This document shows, one piece after another, positions 34,079 to 42,080 of a DNA stretch of 64,000 nucleotides. This DNA comes from QHXM01 sp032160705. Its GTDB lineage: Bacteria > Acidobacteriota > Blastocatellia > Pyrinomonadales > Pyrinomonadaceae. Under the pieces are notes generated by a model that was not told where the DNA came from, ran no database searches, and worked only from the letters and a program-made list of their open reading frames with translations. A program made the translations under genes and the position numbers. Each line of letters starts with the position of its first letter. The first letter of the stretch is position 1. The stretch spans positions 1 to 64,000 of the forward strand of contig JAVHVE010000014.1 in the NCBI GenBank assembly GCA_032160705.1. The letters run 5' to 3'.

Positions 34079-34882
34079 ATGGATGTAAATATACTGCCCT
34101 TGGTTCCTAATGTGGTTTTGCCGACATCTGCACCAGCCGTCGCCCGCTCAGAGATTCCGCCCGGTTACGGAGTACAAGAACAATGTTTGCCCTTTACAGC
34201 AGCGACGGCTCTGGGATTCTTGATTAAATCCCCGATTACATTTGGCTTTTGTTTACTTAGTGATATACCGGCGGGCGTCAACGCCTTCAGGTCGCCGCTT
34301 GATGCCAAGCACCAGGGCTACACCCTTGCTGACGAGCGAGTGTTTTATGTCAAAGATGATTCCGACTGCCGTTTTTTGAAAAATGCCTTCACGATAGATC
34401 CAATTGAAATTGCGGGGCCTGTCGGCAAGCAGTTACTTAGTCCCGTGCAGCCGGGCATAAGTTTTTTCGACCGTGAGGATCAACGCGATCTCTTTAAAAT
34501 CCACTTGCCATACATCTGGCGCACTCCGCCCGAGGTGGACACATTATTTCTGCCTGCCATCAATCGCCCGGCTCAAGAGCTTATGATTTTGACTGGCCTG
34601 GTCGAGACTGACTGGTATGCCAACCCTGTCAACATGATCTGCCGTAAGCCACCCGCCGGAGACTCAATTCACGTCGCGGCAGGTAACGTTATTGCCCAGG
34701 CGATATTCGTAGCCCGCTCCCAGCGACGTCCTTCATTAAAGATACTTGCGTCCCATACCCGTCTCGCCCGTGATCTCCGCGCCGAGTTGGTCGAATGGTA
34801 CAAGTTACACGGTCAAGACCGAAGCGCGTACAAGAAAATCGCCCGCAGCCAGCATGGACGAGTCACTGAAGAGAAATCCTGA
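34079..34882 (+). CDS. DUF6065-like protein
   Basis: This protein of 267 residues has no signal or membrane segment. Recognisable pieces are FGFCLLSDIPAGVNAF, KIHLPYIWRTPPEVDTLFLPAINRP and LTGLVETDWYANPVNMICRKP, then VAAGNVIAQAIFVAR. This order resembles the DUF6065 family, whose role is unknown; I hold the assignment loosely. It is an orphan rightward gene with base composition like its neighbours. The 5' side is divergent from the ketosynthase gene (158 nt between starts). Confidence 0.65.
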   Translation: MDVNILPLVPNVVLPTSAPAVARSEIPPGYGVQEQCLPFTAATALGFLIKSPITFGFCLLSDIPAGVNAFRSPLDAKHQGYTLADERVFYVKDDSDCRFLKNAFTIDPIEIAGPVGKQLLSPVQPGISFFDREDQRDLFKIHLPYIWRTPPEVDTLFLPAINRPAQELMILTGLVETDWYANPVNMICRKPPAGDSIHVAAGNVIAQAIFVARSQRRPSLKILASHTRLARDLRAELVEWYKLHGQDRSAYKKIARSQHGRVTEEKS

Positions 34883-35412
34883 CGATAGTGCTCTCGAAGG
34901 CGGTTCATTGAAAAATGGATGCGGCCTGCCACAGATGATTATCAGGACAGCAGAAGTACCAAGCGCGTAAGAAAATCTTTCTTCAATAGGATAAGCATGC
35001 ACAAAGATGTCTACTACAGTAGACATCCCTGTCGACGTTTGTTGACACTAATGCAGTCTTAGAATAGAAGCACCTTCAATTTGCTCCATCTCTTTCGCTT
35101 CTCTTGTTCGGCATATCGATTGCTCCTTCTCGCCCGTAAGATGCATTTTTAAGTTGGTGAAAGATCAATAGCGGAATTTCAGTCGCCGCCCCACCACAGG
35201 AGATTACCACTCGGAGTGCCTCGCGCTCATTCCCTCCTGGATTGAATCACCGGTGTCGTTGGCAATTCCATAACCGTAAGAAGCGACTTCACACGTGTCA
35301 AGCAAGCTTCTTTTCGAAGCCCGCTTTCACGGCGGGTAAAAACTCTTCTCCTAACCTCAGGCTCACCATTCCTGCCCTTAGGAGAGTCACCAAATGATTG
35401 GAGAAACAAGTC
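34883..35412. other. Gene-free stretch before the protease pair
   Basis: These 530 nt between the DUF6065-like gene and the subtilase carry no supported gene; the antisense frames here lack fold signatures and ribosome sites. The stretch holds a perfect inverted repeat at 35006-35027 and presumably the promoter of the protease-inhibitor pair. Confidence 0.55.
35006..35027. promoter_or_regulatory. Perfect 10-bp inverted repeat, operator-like
   Basis: GATGTCTACT and AGTAGACATC are exact complements separated by two bases (AC). The near-zero spacing favours a dimeric repressor site over an RNA hairpin terminator, and no T-run follows. It lies about 385 nt upstream of the subtilase start. Confidence 0.4.
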
Positions 35413-36813
35413 ATGGCAACAAAGAAAGGTCGTAAAAGAGCCGCGGGCGGCGCGGCTGCCTCACGCGCCAGAAGCACTTCTGCCGGCACCCGTGCGAGCA
35501 ACGCATCGGCAACTCGCACGTCGTCCCCCGTTGATGAAATGCTGCTCGCCGCGCTCGAACGCGGCGGCGACAGCTTTGAGACTGGCCGCTACCTGGTTAC
35601 TTTCAAGGAGGGCGCTACCGAGGAGGGTATTCAGTCGTTAGGGGTGCAAGGGATGCGCGTCGCTGATGCCAGAGATTTTACGGACCAAGCCGCCACGCTT
35701 GAGGATGTCGGCGACGCCGACGTGGTCGCTTTCCCGGAAATCGGGGTGGCGCTTATCGGCGGTGACGCGGCTCAGTCGAGCGCCATGAGTACCTTTGCCG
35801 AGATCGCCTCTGACAGCCCGATTGAGTCAATCGACCCGGAGTCTTTCGTGTTCGCTGAGGAGTATCTGCGCGGCTTGGGCGAGGCGGCTGAGAGCAGCAA
35901 TCCCGGCGAGTACCTGCGCGGCTTCCTCCGGGCAGCAGAAACAATTGCCAGGGACCTAGGCGTGGGCGGACAGGGGCCGCCGGAAACGGAGCAAGAGGGA
36001 GTGCAGGTACTCGGCGCGACTTGGGGGCTCAACGCGTGTAAGGTTCCACCGAGCGTGCGAAGCGGCAACGGCATCAAGGTGGCCATACTCGACACCGGCT
36101 TTGACTTGGGTCATCCAGATTTCGTTGGGCGACCAATCGTTAGCAAGACGTTTGTCGGCCAGCCTGTTCAGGACCTCCACGGTCATGGCACTCACACCAC
36201 CGGCACTGCGTGCGGCCCCAAAGCACCTCCGGGCACCACGCCGCGCTACGGTATCGGCTACCGGACATCAATCTTCGTCGGCAAGGTGCTGACCAACTCA
36301 GGTACGGGCACTTCGGCTGGCATACTCGCCGGGATGAATTGGGCGATTGCCAATCGCTGCACGGTGATTAACATGTCCCTCGGAGGGCCGGGGGGACCCT
36401 TCCCCTTTTACACGGCGGCGGGCCAAGCCGCTCTAAACAACGGCTGCCTAATCATCGCCGCGGCGGGCAATTCCGGGCCTGGTCCCACAATCGCTCCCGC
36501 GAACTCGCCGACGATCATGTCGGTGGCCTCGCTTGATCCGAACCTGACCCCGTCGTCGTTCTCCTGCCGTGGAAAGATCGAGATCGCCGCCCCAGGCCGG
36601 GACGTGTTCTCCTCCTGGCCTCGACCAACTCGGTACAAGACCATTAGCGGCACCAGCATGGCCTGTCCGCATGTGGTAGGGTGCGGCGCGTTATGGGCAG
36701 AGACCTCATCCACTCTGCGAGGCATGAACCTGTGGAATAAGCTGCGGGCCACGGCCAGGTCGCTGCCGTTCCCGGTGACGCAGGTCGGCAGGGGGCTTGT
36801 CCAGGCACCTTAA
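35413..36813 (+). CDS. Cytosolic-type subtilisin-like protease
   Basis: This S8 protease of 466 residues lacks a signal peptide. Residues 1-45 are basic and low complexity (MATKKGRKRAAGGAAASRAR). Residues 55-145 are propeptide-like, with RYLVTFKEGATEEGIQSLGVQG and FPEIGVALIG. The catalytic domain starts near 195: Asp227 in AILDTGFDLGHPDF, His258 in DLHGHGTHTTG, Asn353 in AAAGNSGP and Ser415 in ISGTSMACPHVVG. GGAGAAA about 9 nt upstream fixes the ATG at 35413. An I9-like small protein follows 81 nt downstream across a palindrome, suggesting a protease with a separate inhibitor or folding partner. How it leaves the cell, if it does, is unclear. Confidence 0.93.
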   Translation: MATKKGRKRAAGGAAASRARSTSAGTRASNASATRTSSPVDEMLLAALERGGDSFETGRYLVTFKEGATEEGIQSLGVQGMRVADARDFTDQAATLEDVGDADVVAFPEIGVALIGGDAAQSSAMSTFAEIASDSPIESIDPESFVFAEEYLRGLGEAAESSNPGEYLRGFLRAAETIARDLGVGGQGPPETEQEGVQVLGATWGLNACKVPPSVRSGNGIKVAILDTGFDLGHPDFVGRPIVSKTFVGQPVQDLHGHGTHTTGTACGPKAPPGTTPRYGIGYRTSIFVGKVLTNSGTGTSAGILAGMNWAIANRCTVINMSLGGPGGPFPFYTAAGQAALNNGCLIIAAAGNSGPGPTIAPANSPTIMSVASLDPNLTPSSFSCRGKIEIAAPGRDVFSSWPRPTRYKTISGTSMACPHVVGCGALWAETSSTLRGMNLWNKLRATARSLPFPVTQVGRGLVQAP

Positions 36814-36840
36814 AAGATAAAGCCCAAGTGTGTTAACTTT

Positions 36841-36872
36841 GTACCCGACGGGAGCATGCTCCCGTCGGGTAC
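36841..36872. promoter_or_regulatory. Perfect 32-bp palindrome between protease and inhibitor genes
   Basis: The left half GTACCCGACGGGAGCA is followed by its exact complement with no loop. On RNA it would form a very strong stem, but no T-tract follows directly; GTTAAGGAGG, the inhibitor ribosome site, is 8 nt further. It may act as an mRNA processing or attenuation hairpin that uncouples inhibitor from protease expression. Confidence 0.75.
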
Positions 36873-36894
36873 GCTTACGTTAAGGAGGTAGACA

Positions 36895-37128
36895 ATGGCC
36901 GAAAAGAAAAAATTGATTATCACAACCTCTGGTGACCGGCCACTCAGTGCTATCAAGAAGGATCTGGCCAAGAGGGGATTCGCCGTTGGTCAGGTCCTCA
37001 AAGAGATTGGGATCATCACCGGGACATCCTCCGCCGCCATCGAGAAACTGCGGGCGATTCCTGGCGTCGACGATGTCTCGCCGGACGAGTCCGTTGACAT
37101 CGGACCGCCGGACGCGCCTGTGATGTAA
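36895..37128 (+). CDS. Stand-alone subtilisin-propeptide (I9)-like protein
   Basis: This protein of 77 residues has a beta-alpha-beta-type layout: KKKLIITTSGDRP, helix LSAIKKDLAKRG, FAVGQVLKEIGIITGT, helix SSAAIEKLRAIPGV, DDVSPDESVDIG. The last strand phrase matches the end of subtilisin propeptides (inhibitor I9 family, ferredoxin-like fold). It has a near-perfect ribosome site TAAGGAGGT 6-7 nt before the ATG, so it is probably made in excess. Genetic linkage to the subtilase suggests inhibition or assisted folding of that protease (inference). Some databases label similar small proteins as aldolase fragments; I see no aldolase signature. Confidence 0.75.
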   Translation: MAEKKKLIITTSGDRPLSAIKKDLAKRGFAVGQVLKEIGIITGTSSAAIEKLRAIPGVDDVSPDESVDIGPPDAPVM

Positions 37129-37360
37129 GAGGCACTATCACCTTGTGGAAAAACTAGCTGGCTGCATAGTGTGTTGCCGGATGCTCATCATAAAGAATCA
37201 ACACCTGAGCGGGCCGGGTCGTGTGGCTATATGAAGCGCCTTTTTCCTCTGTCTCGCGTGCCGACGTTGCGGAATTTATGTTAAAGCAACTGACCGACGA
37301 CACATATTTACGCCAAGCGCCGACAGTGACCAACTAAACAGGTAGCATTCGCTTAAAAGT

Positions 37361-37398
37361 AAAGAGCGTACATCCTGCCATCAGGATGTACGCTCTTT
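37361..37398. terminator. Bidirectional intrinsic terminator
   Basis: Perfect 17-bp arms (37361-37377 and 37382-37398, AAAGAGCGTACATCCTG and complement) with a 4-nt loop, A-rich and T-rich flanks. It lies between the convergent inhibitor gene and the SPFH gene and serves both. The remaining sequence from 37129 holds no supported gene. Confidence 0.9.
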
Positions 37399-37426
37399 GT
37401 TTTGACCTTTTATTTAGTCCGAAAGA

Positions 37427-38596
37427 TCAGGCGCTCGGTTGCTGTTCCCCGCCTTCAATCTTCGTCCCGCACTCGTTGCAGAACTTCGCGCCGGGCGCGG
37501 CTTCCGCCTGGCAGTTCGGACACTTCTGCTTCTCCTGTTTGCTTCCACATTCATTGCAGAATTTCGCACCAGCTTGAAGCTGCGCGCCGCACTTGACGCA
37601 CGGAACAGTCTGCGCTGCCGTAGAAAGCTGCGCGCCGCACTCGTTGCAGAACTTGCCGGAGCCTGTATTAGCCGCGCCGCACTTCGGACACTTGACGCCC
37701 GCCGCTGCTGCGCCACCACCCTGTTGCGGCTGGTTCATGGAGTTGGCCATCTGCCCCATCATTTGATTGCCGATGGCAAAGCCCGCGCCGAGTCCTGCAC
37801 CCATCCCTGCGCCGCCCGAAGGATTGTTTGCCGCGTCCCTCATTGCGTCCGCCGCCTGGAACTGCGCGTAACGCCCGACATCGCCGATGACACCCATCGA
37901 AGTGCGTTTGTCCATCGCCGCTTCGACCTCCGGCGGCAGAGAGATGTTTTCGACGAAGAACTTGGTCAGCTCAAGACCGTAAGACTTGAACTCTTCACTC
38001 AGTTTGGTGCGCGCAAATTGGCTCAACTCGTCATAGTTCGAGGCTAGATCGAGCGCGGGGATTTTTGATTCGCCGAGCGCGTCGGTGAAACTTGAGACGA
38101 GTGTACGCTTCAATTGGCCTTCGATGTCTTCGGTCTCGAAGTGGCCATTCGTGCCTGCGACTTCCTTGATGAAGGTGCGCGGGTCAGCAACGCGAATTGA
38201 GTAGATGCCAAACGCGCGCAGGCGCACCATTCCGAAATCCGTATCGCGCATCATGATGGGGTTCATCGTGCCCCACTTGAGGTCTGTGAACTGCTTGGTG
38301 TTGGCGAAATAGACTTCGGATTTGAAGGGCGAGTTGAAGCCGTATTTCCACGCGCCGAGTTTCGACAGGATAGGCGTGTTGCCTCCCTGGATGGTGTAGC
38401 GTCCGGGCGTGAAAACGTCTGCGATCTGCCCCTCGTAAACGAAGACAGCGACTTGCGACTCGCGCACGATAAGCTGCGCGCCGTTCTTTATCTCCTGCCC
38501 ACGAACCGGGAAACGATACATCATCGTGTTGCCCGATTCGTCGAGCCACTCGATGACTTCGATAAACTGTGCCTTGATGGCGTCAAAAATTCCCAT
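37427..38596 (-). CDS. SPFH-domain protein with C-terminal zinc ribbons
   Basis: This protein of 389 residues begins with a YdjI/virion-core-like SPFH domain: MGIFDAIKAQFIEVIEWLDE, SQVAVFVYEGQIADVFTPGRYT, and the SPFH core from MVRLRAFGIYSIRVADPRTF to YGLELTKFFVENISLPPEVEAAMDKR. A Gly/Met-rich linker follows (about 265-295). The C-terminus has four CxxC-type ribbon units (KCPKCGAANTGSGKFCNECG, VPCVKCGAQLQAGAKFCNECG, KCPNCQAEAAPGAKFCNECG). Family members assemble at membranes as scaffolds under stress. It has no signal peptide. It stands alone, with a terminator downstream. Confidence 0.9.
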   Translation of the reverse strand: MGIFDAIKAQFIEVIEWLDESGNTMMYRFPVRGQEIKNGAQLIVRESQVAVFVYEGQIADVFTPGRYTIQGGNTPILSKLGAWKYGFNSPFKSEVYFANTKQFTDLKWGTMNPIMMRDTDFGMVRLRAFGIYSIRVADPRTFIKEVAGTNGHFETEDIEGQLKRTLVSSFTDALGESKIPALDLASNYDELSQFARTKLSEEFKSYGLELTKFFVENISLPPEVEAAMDKRTSMGVIGDVGRYAQFQAADAMRDAANNPSGGAGMGAGLGAGFAIGNQMMGQMANSMNQPQQGGGAAAAGVKCPKCGAANTGSGKFCNECGAQLSTAAQTVPCVKCGAQLQAGAKFCNECGSKQEKQKCPNCQAEAAPGAKFCNECGTKIEGGEQQPSA

Positions 38597-38790
38597 ATTG
38601 CTTCCAATCTCCTTTTGGCGGCGCTAAGGGGTCAATTTGCCGCCCGTCTGACATTATACGTGCAAGCGCGCCGCAAGGTTCAAACACCCATCCACAGTCA
38701 CGCTCCGTGCGGGAGAATATTGCATAAAAGCAGGCGCGATGGAAGAGCGGAAGAGCAAGGAGGAAAGCGGGAAGATGAAAGAGAGACTAT

Positions 38791-39300
38791 TCAACTTGAA
38801 CCAGCCTTTCTTTCATTCCTGATCCTGGTTCTTCTGCGCCAGAGCGCGTAAAGCAGGAGCATCGTCAGGCCGCCGGAAATATCAATCAAGCTATCGTAGA
38901 TTGAGCCCGTGCGCGACGGGACGAAACTTTGATGATACTCATCCGATAGCGAGTAGACGACGACGAGCAGGAGTGAGATTAAAAACCACCGGCGACTAAG
39001 CGCCTGACGCGAGGAAGTTGAGAAGGCACGCGCGGCGAGCCAGGCCAGGAGAGCGTACTCGGCAAAGTGTGCCACCTTGCGCGTGATGGAGTGTGCGAGA
39101 GTTAATTGCTCTTCACTGATGTTGGGGAAGAGCCAACGCAGCAGCGGGCCGATAATCCGCGAGGTATTGTCGGCGGAAAATTCTGCGGTCGAAGCGAAAA
39201 AGATAAAGCCCATCCAAAAGACAAGCGGCGCGTACCGCCAGATGCGCCGCCGCGCTCGCGTGTCTCCCGGAGTCTCCACTTTATCGCTTCCCACAACCAT
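38791..39300 (-). CDS. VanZ-like membrane protein
   Basis: This protein of 169 residues is a VanZ-family protein with four hydrophobic helices: YAPLVFWMGFIFFASTAEFS, KVAHFAEYALLAWLAARAF, WFLISLLLVVVYSLSDEYHQSF and SLIDISGGLTMLLLYALW. The motif KVAHFAEY and the motif SLSDEYHQSFVPSR are family hallmarks. Members link to lipopolysaccharide or teicoplanin-type phenotypes, but the biochemical role is unsettled. It lies downstream of atpG in the same direction, with hairpin 14 between. Confidence 0.88.
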   Translation of the reverse strand: MVVGSDKVETPGDTRARRRIWRYAPLVFWMGFIFFASTAEFSADNTSRIIGPLLRWLFPNISEEQLTLAHSITRKVAHFAEYALLAWLAARAFSTSSRQALSRRWFLISLLLVVVYSLSDEYHQSFVPSRTGSIYDSLIDISGGLTMLLLYALWRRRTRIRNERKAGSS

Positions 39301-39304
39301 CGCT

Positions 39305-39412
39305 TCGAAGGCAAAAGGAAAAATGTAAAAGGCAAAAGGAAAGCTGAAACCACATTTTATTAACAGTGGTTCTGTAGCCTCACTTTTGCCTTTTTACTTT
39401 TACCTTTTGCCT
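39305..39412. repeat. Short-word hairpin 14 (GGCAAAAGGAAAAATG)
   Basis: Left arm about 39310-39340 and right arm about 39378-39412 use words GGCAAAA, GGAAAAA, GTAAAAG. The loop has inner stem GAAACCAC / GTGGTTC and the segment TAGCCTCACTTTTGCC, nearly the same as in hairpin 6. It ends 2 nt before the atpG stop codon. Confidence 0.87.
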
Positions 39413-39414
39413 GG

Positions 39415-40314
39415 TTACTGCGCCGCCGCGCCGGAAACCACTTCGATAATCTCGTTTGTGATCGCTGCCTGCCGGACGCGATTCATATTGAGCGTCAACG
39501 ACTCGATCAATTCGCTGGCGTTCTTCGACGCCGAATCCATCGCTGTCATCCTTGCGCCATGCTCCGAAGCAACTGATTCGAGCAGCGCGCGGAAGATTTG
39601 CGTTTCGACCAGGCGCGGCAAGAGCCGACTGAAAATCTCTGCGGGCGGTTGCTCGTAGATATATTCCGTTAAATTTACGTCGCGCTGCGGCGTATCAACA
39701 GTCGTGGTCTCGCCCGCAGTTTCGCTCGTGCGCGAGACGGGCAGGAGTTGCTCGATGAGGACGCGCTGCTGTAGGACGGATTTGAACTCGTTGTAGATGA
39801 GAAAGACCTTGTCCAATTCCCTGTCTTCCGTGAAGTGGTTAATCACGTTGCGAGCAATCTCCACCGCTTCGGAATATTCGACGCTTCCTTTACCCGTGAC
39901 GCCGATGTATTCCTGAATCATTGTCACGTCGCGGTTGCGAAAGAAATCTCTTCCTTTCCGACCGATGGGCATCATCTCGATTGTTTTGCCCGCATGCTCG
40001 CGGATAAAAGCGTGCGCCGCTTTAATCAAATTGGTATTGAACGCGCCGCATAAGCCTCTGTCAGCAGTAATGAGGACGATGAGATAACGCTCGTCGCCGC
40101 GCGCATCCAGCAGCGGATGATTAAAATTCTCATCCGTGCGCGAAGCCAGTTCGCTCAAGACCTCCAGCATCTTGTTGGCGAAGGGACGCGCCGCCACGAC
40201 GCGCTCCTGCGCGCGCCTCAATCGCGCCGCAGACATCATCTTCATCGCTCTGGTGATCTGCTGCGTATTCTTCACCGACTTGATGCGGCGACGAATGTCT
40301 AAGAGGTTCGGCAT
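39415..40314 (-). CDS. atpG: ATP synthase gamma subunit
   Basis: The central shaft subunit of F1, 299 residues, turns inside the alpha/beta hexamer. The signature N-terminus is MPNLLDIRRRIKSVKNTQQITRAMKMMSAARLRRAQ and the C-terminus ends ASELIESLTLNMNRVRQAAITNEIIEVVSGAAAQ. It is last in the local atp unit after atpA; atpD and atpC do not follow, which is unusual. A hairpin repeat lies on both sides of the gene. Confidence 0.97.
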   Translation of the reverse strand: MPNLLDIRRRIKSVKNTQQITRAMKMMSAARLRRAQERVVAARPFANKMLEVLSELASRTDENFNHPLLDARGDERYLIVLITADRGLCGAFNTNLIKAAHAFIREHAGKTIEMMPIGRKGRDFFRNRDVTMIQEYIGVTGKGSVEYSEAVEIARNVINHFTEDRELDKVFLIYNEFKSVLQQRVLIEQLLPVSRTSETAGETTTVDTPQRDVNLTEYIYEQPPAEIFSRLLPRLVETQIFRALLESVASEHGARMTAMDSASKNASELIESLTLNMNRVRQAAITNEIIEVVSGAAAQ

Positions 40315-40316
40315 AA

Positions 40317-40397
40317 CAGTTTTCAGTTTTCAGTTTTCAGTTTTCAGAAGAAGCAACGTGGTCTTTGCTTAAAACTGAAAACCGAAAACTGAAAACT
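40317..40397. repeat. Heptamer-word hairpin 15 (CAGTTTT)
   Basis: Tandem CAGTTTT words (at least three) at 40317-40347 pair with AAAACTGAAAACCGAAAACT and following bases at about 40370-40397. The loop contains GTGGTCTTTGC. It begins 3 nt from the atpG start and ends 3 nt before the atpA stop. It is one of the clearest 7-mer arrays. Confidence 0.9.
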
Positions 40398-40400
40398 AAT

Positions 40401-41999
40401 CTACGCTCCGGCGGCAGTCGTTTGGCCGGTGGCTTGTGTTGATGCGGCGACGGTGGTCGCGGGTCGCGCGGCAACGTTTGTTTCTTCAGTCCAGCGCTCT
40501 TTGAAATCTTTGAGAGCCTGCTCAAGGTCGGCTTTAATCTCGTCGGTCAGCGATTTCTTTTCGCGGATGGCCGACAACAATCCGGGATGCGAGTTTTCGA
40601 CGAAGCGCAGGAGTTCGGCTTCAAAGCGCCGCACGTTCTCAACCGGAACGTCGTCAACTTTCCCGGTGGTCGCAGCCCAGATGATGATAACCTGCTTCTC
40701 AACATCCATCGGCTGATACTGCGGCTGCTTCAAAATCTCAATCAAGCGCTGGCCGCGCGCAATCTGCGCCTGTGTCGCTTTGTCCAGGTCTGAGCCGAAC
40801 TGCGCGAAGGCCTGAAGCTCGCGAAACTGCGCGAGGTCAATCCGCAAAGTTCCGGCGACCGACCTCATCGCCTTAATCTGCGCCGCGCCGCCGACGCGCG
40901 AAACAGAGTTGCCGACGTTGATGGCCGGACGAATGCCCGCGTTGAAAAGATCGGATTCGAGAAAGATTTGCCCGTCGGTGATGGAAATCACGTTGGTCGG
41001 AATGTAGGCCGAAATGTCGCCCGCCTGCGTCTCGATGATCGGCAGGCTCGTCAAACTTCCGCCGCCACGCGCGTCAGACAATTTTGCAGCGCGTTCGAGC
41101 AGGCGCGAGTGCAGGTAGAACACGTCGCCCGGATACGCCTCGCGTCCCGGTGGACGGCGAAGCAGGAGTGAAATTTCGCGGTAAGCCGCAGCCTGCTTGG
41201 AAAGATCGTCGTAGATGGTGAGCGCATGGCGTCCGTTGTCGCGGAAAAACTCGCCGAGGGCCGCGCCCGTGTATGGTGCTAGAAACTGCATCGCAGCCGG
41301 GTCGGACGCCGTCGCCTTGACCACGATGGTGTAATCCATCGCGCCAAAGTCCGTTAAGGTTTTGACAACCTGCGCGACCGTCGAAGCCTTCTGCCCGATG
41401 GCGACATAGATGCAAATAACGTCCTTGCCCTTTTGATTGATGATCGTGTCAACCGCCACAGCCGTCTTGCCTGTCTGACGGTCACCGATAATCAACTCGC
41501 GCTGGCCGCGACCAATCGGCACCATCGAATCAAGAGCCTTGAGACCTGTTTGCAAAGGCTCTTTCACAGGCTGACGGTCAACGATGCCGGGCGCGATGCG
41601 CTCAATTGGATTAAAAACATCCGTCATGATCGGCCCACGCTCGTCAATCGGCAACCCTAAGGCGTTGACGACGCGACCGATCATCGCATCACCCACCGGC
41701 ACCTGCATGATGCGTCCCGTACGTTTGACCAGATCACCTTCCTTGATGGCCTGGAAGTCACCGAAAAGCACCGTGCCGACTTTGTCCTCTTCAAGGTTCA
41801 AAGCCAGGCCGCGTACTTCATGCGGAAACTCCAACAACTCGCCCGCCATCACTTTTTCAAGGCCGTGAATCTCTGCGATGCCGTCGCCGACTTTGATGAC
41901 AGTCCCGACTTCGGTAACCGTCGTGCCACCGCCATCACCGAAATTCTCAATCTGCTGGCGAATGATGTCGTTAATCTCGTTAGCTTTGATCGGTTCCAT
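40401..41999 (-). CDS. atpA: ATP synthase alpha subunit
   Basis: The catalytic-core partner of beta, 532 residues. Recognised features are the N-terminal ANEINDIIRQQIENFG, the P-loop GDRQTGKTAVAVD, the visiting loop TASDPAAMQFLAPYTG, and NVGNSVSRVGGAAQIKAMRSVAGTLR, which belongs to the alpha signature. A Thr/Ala-rich tail of about 25 residues extends beyond the usual end. It lies between hairpins 15 and 16, in the order atpF', atpF, atpH, atpA, atpG. Confidence 0.98.
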   Translation of the reverse strand: MEPIKANEINDIIRQQIENFGDGGGTTVTEVGTVIKVGDGIAEIHGLEKVMAGELLEFPHEVRGLALNLEEDKVGTVLFGDFQAIKEGDLVKRTGRIMQVPVGDAMIGRVVNALGLPIDERGPIMTDVFNPIERIAPGIVDRQPVKEPLQTGLKALDSMVPIGRGQRELIIGDRQTGKTAVAVDTIINQKGKDVICIYVAIGQKASTVAQVVKTLTDFGAMDYTIVVKATASDPAAMQFLAPYTGAALGEFFRDNGRHALTIYDDLSKQAAAYREISLLLRRPPGREAYPGDVFYLHSRLLERAAKLSDARGGGSLTSLPIIETQAGDISAYIPTNVISITDGQIFLESDLFNAGIRPAINVGNSVSRVGGAAQIKAMRSVAGTLRIDLAQFRELQAFAQFGSDLDKATQAQIARGQRLIEILKQPQYQPMDVEKQVIIIWAATTGKVDDVPVENVRRFEAELLRFVENSHPGLLSAIREKKSLTDEIKADLEQALKDFKERWTEETNVAARPATTVAASTQATGQTTAAGA

Positions 42000-42003
42000 A
42001 ATT

Positions 42004-42080
42004 ATTCAGTGATAGGTAATAGGTGATGAGTGATAAGAGCAAAAGCTTTTACTTATCCCTTATCACTTATTACCTATCAT
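42004..42080. repeat. Short-word hairpin 16 (GATAGGTAATA)
   Basis: Left arm about 42010-42039 (GTGATAGGTAATAGGTGATG) pairs with right arm about 42050-42079 (TTATCACTTATTACCTATCA). The right arm encodes the last codons of atpH (MIGNK, stop), so the repeat has entered the coding sequence. Confidence 0.9.

Noticed and set aside
36895..37128. Aldolase fragment label for the small protein
   Set aside because: No Schiff-base Lys context or barrel strands; the propeptide-like pattern and protease neighbour fit better.
1051..42080. Tandem words as CRISPR arrays
   Set aside because: Units are about 7 nt with no spacers and an inverted second arm; no cas genes are present.
1051..42080. All sixteen hairpins as ordinary intrinsic terminators
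   Set aside because: Most lack a T-run after the stem, several lie within probable operons (prmA-rsmE, atpH-atpA-atpG), and the arrays of direct words are not explained by termination.
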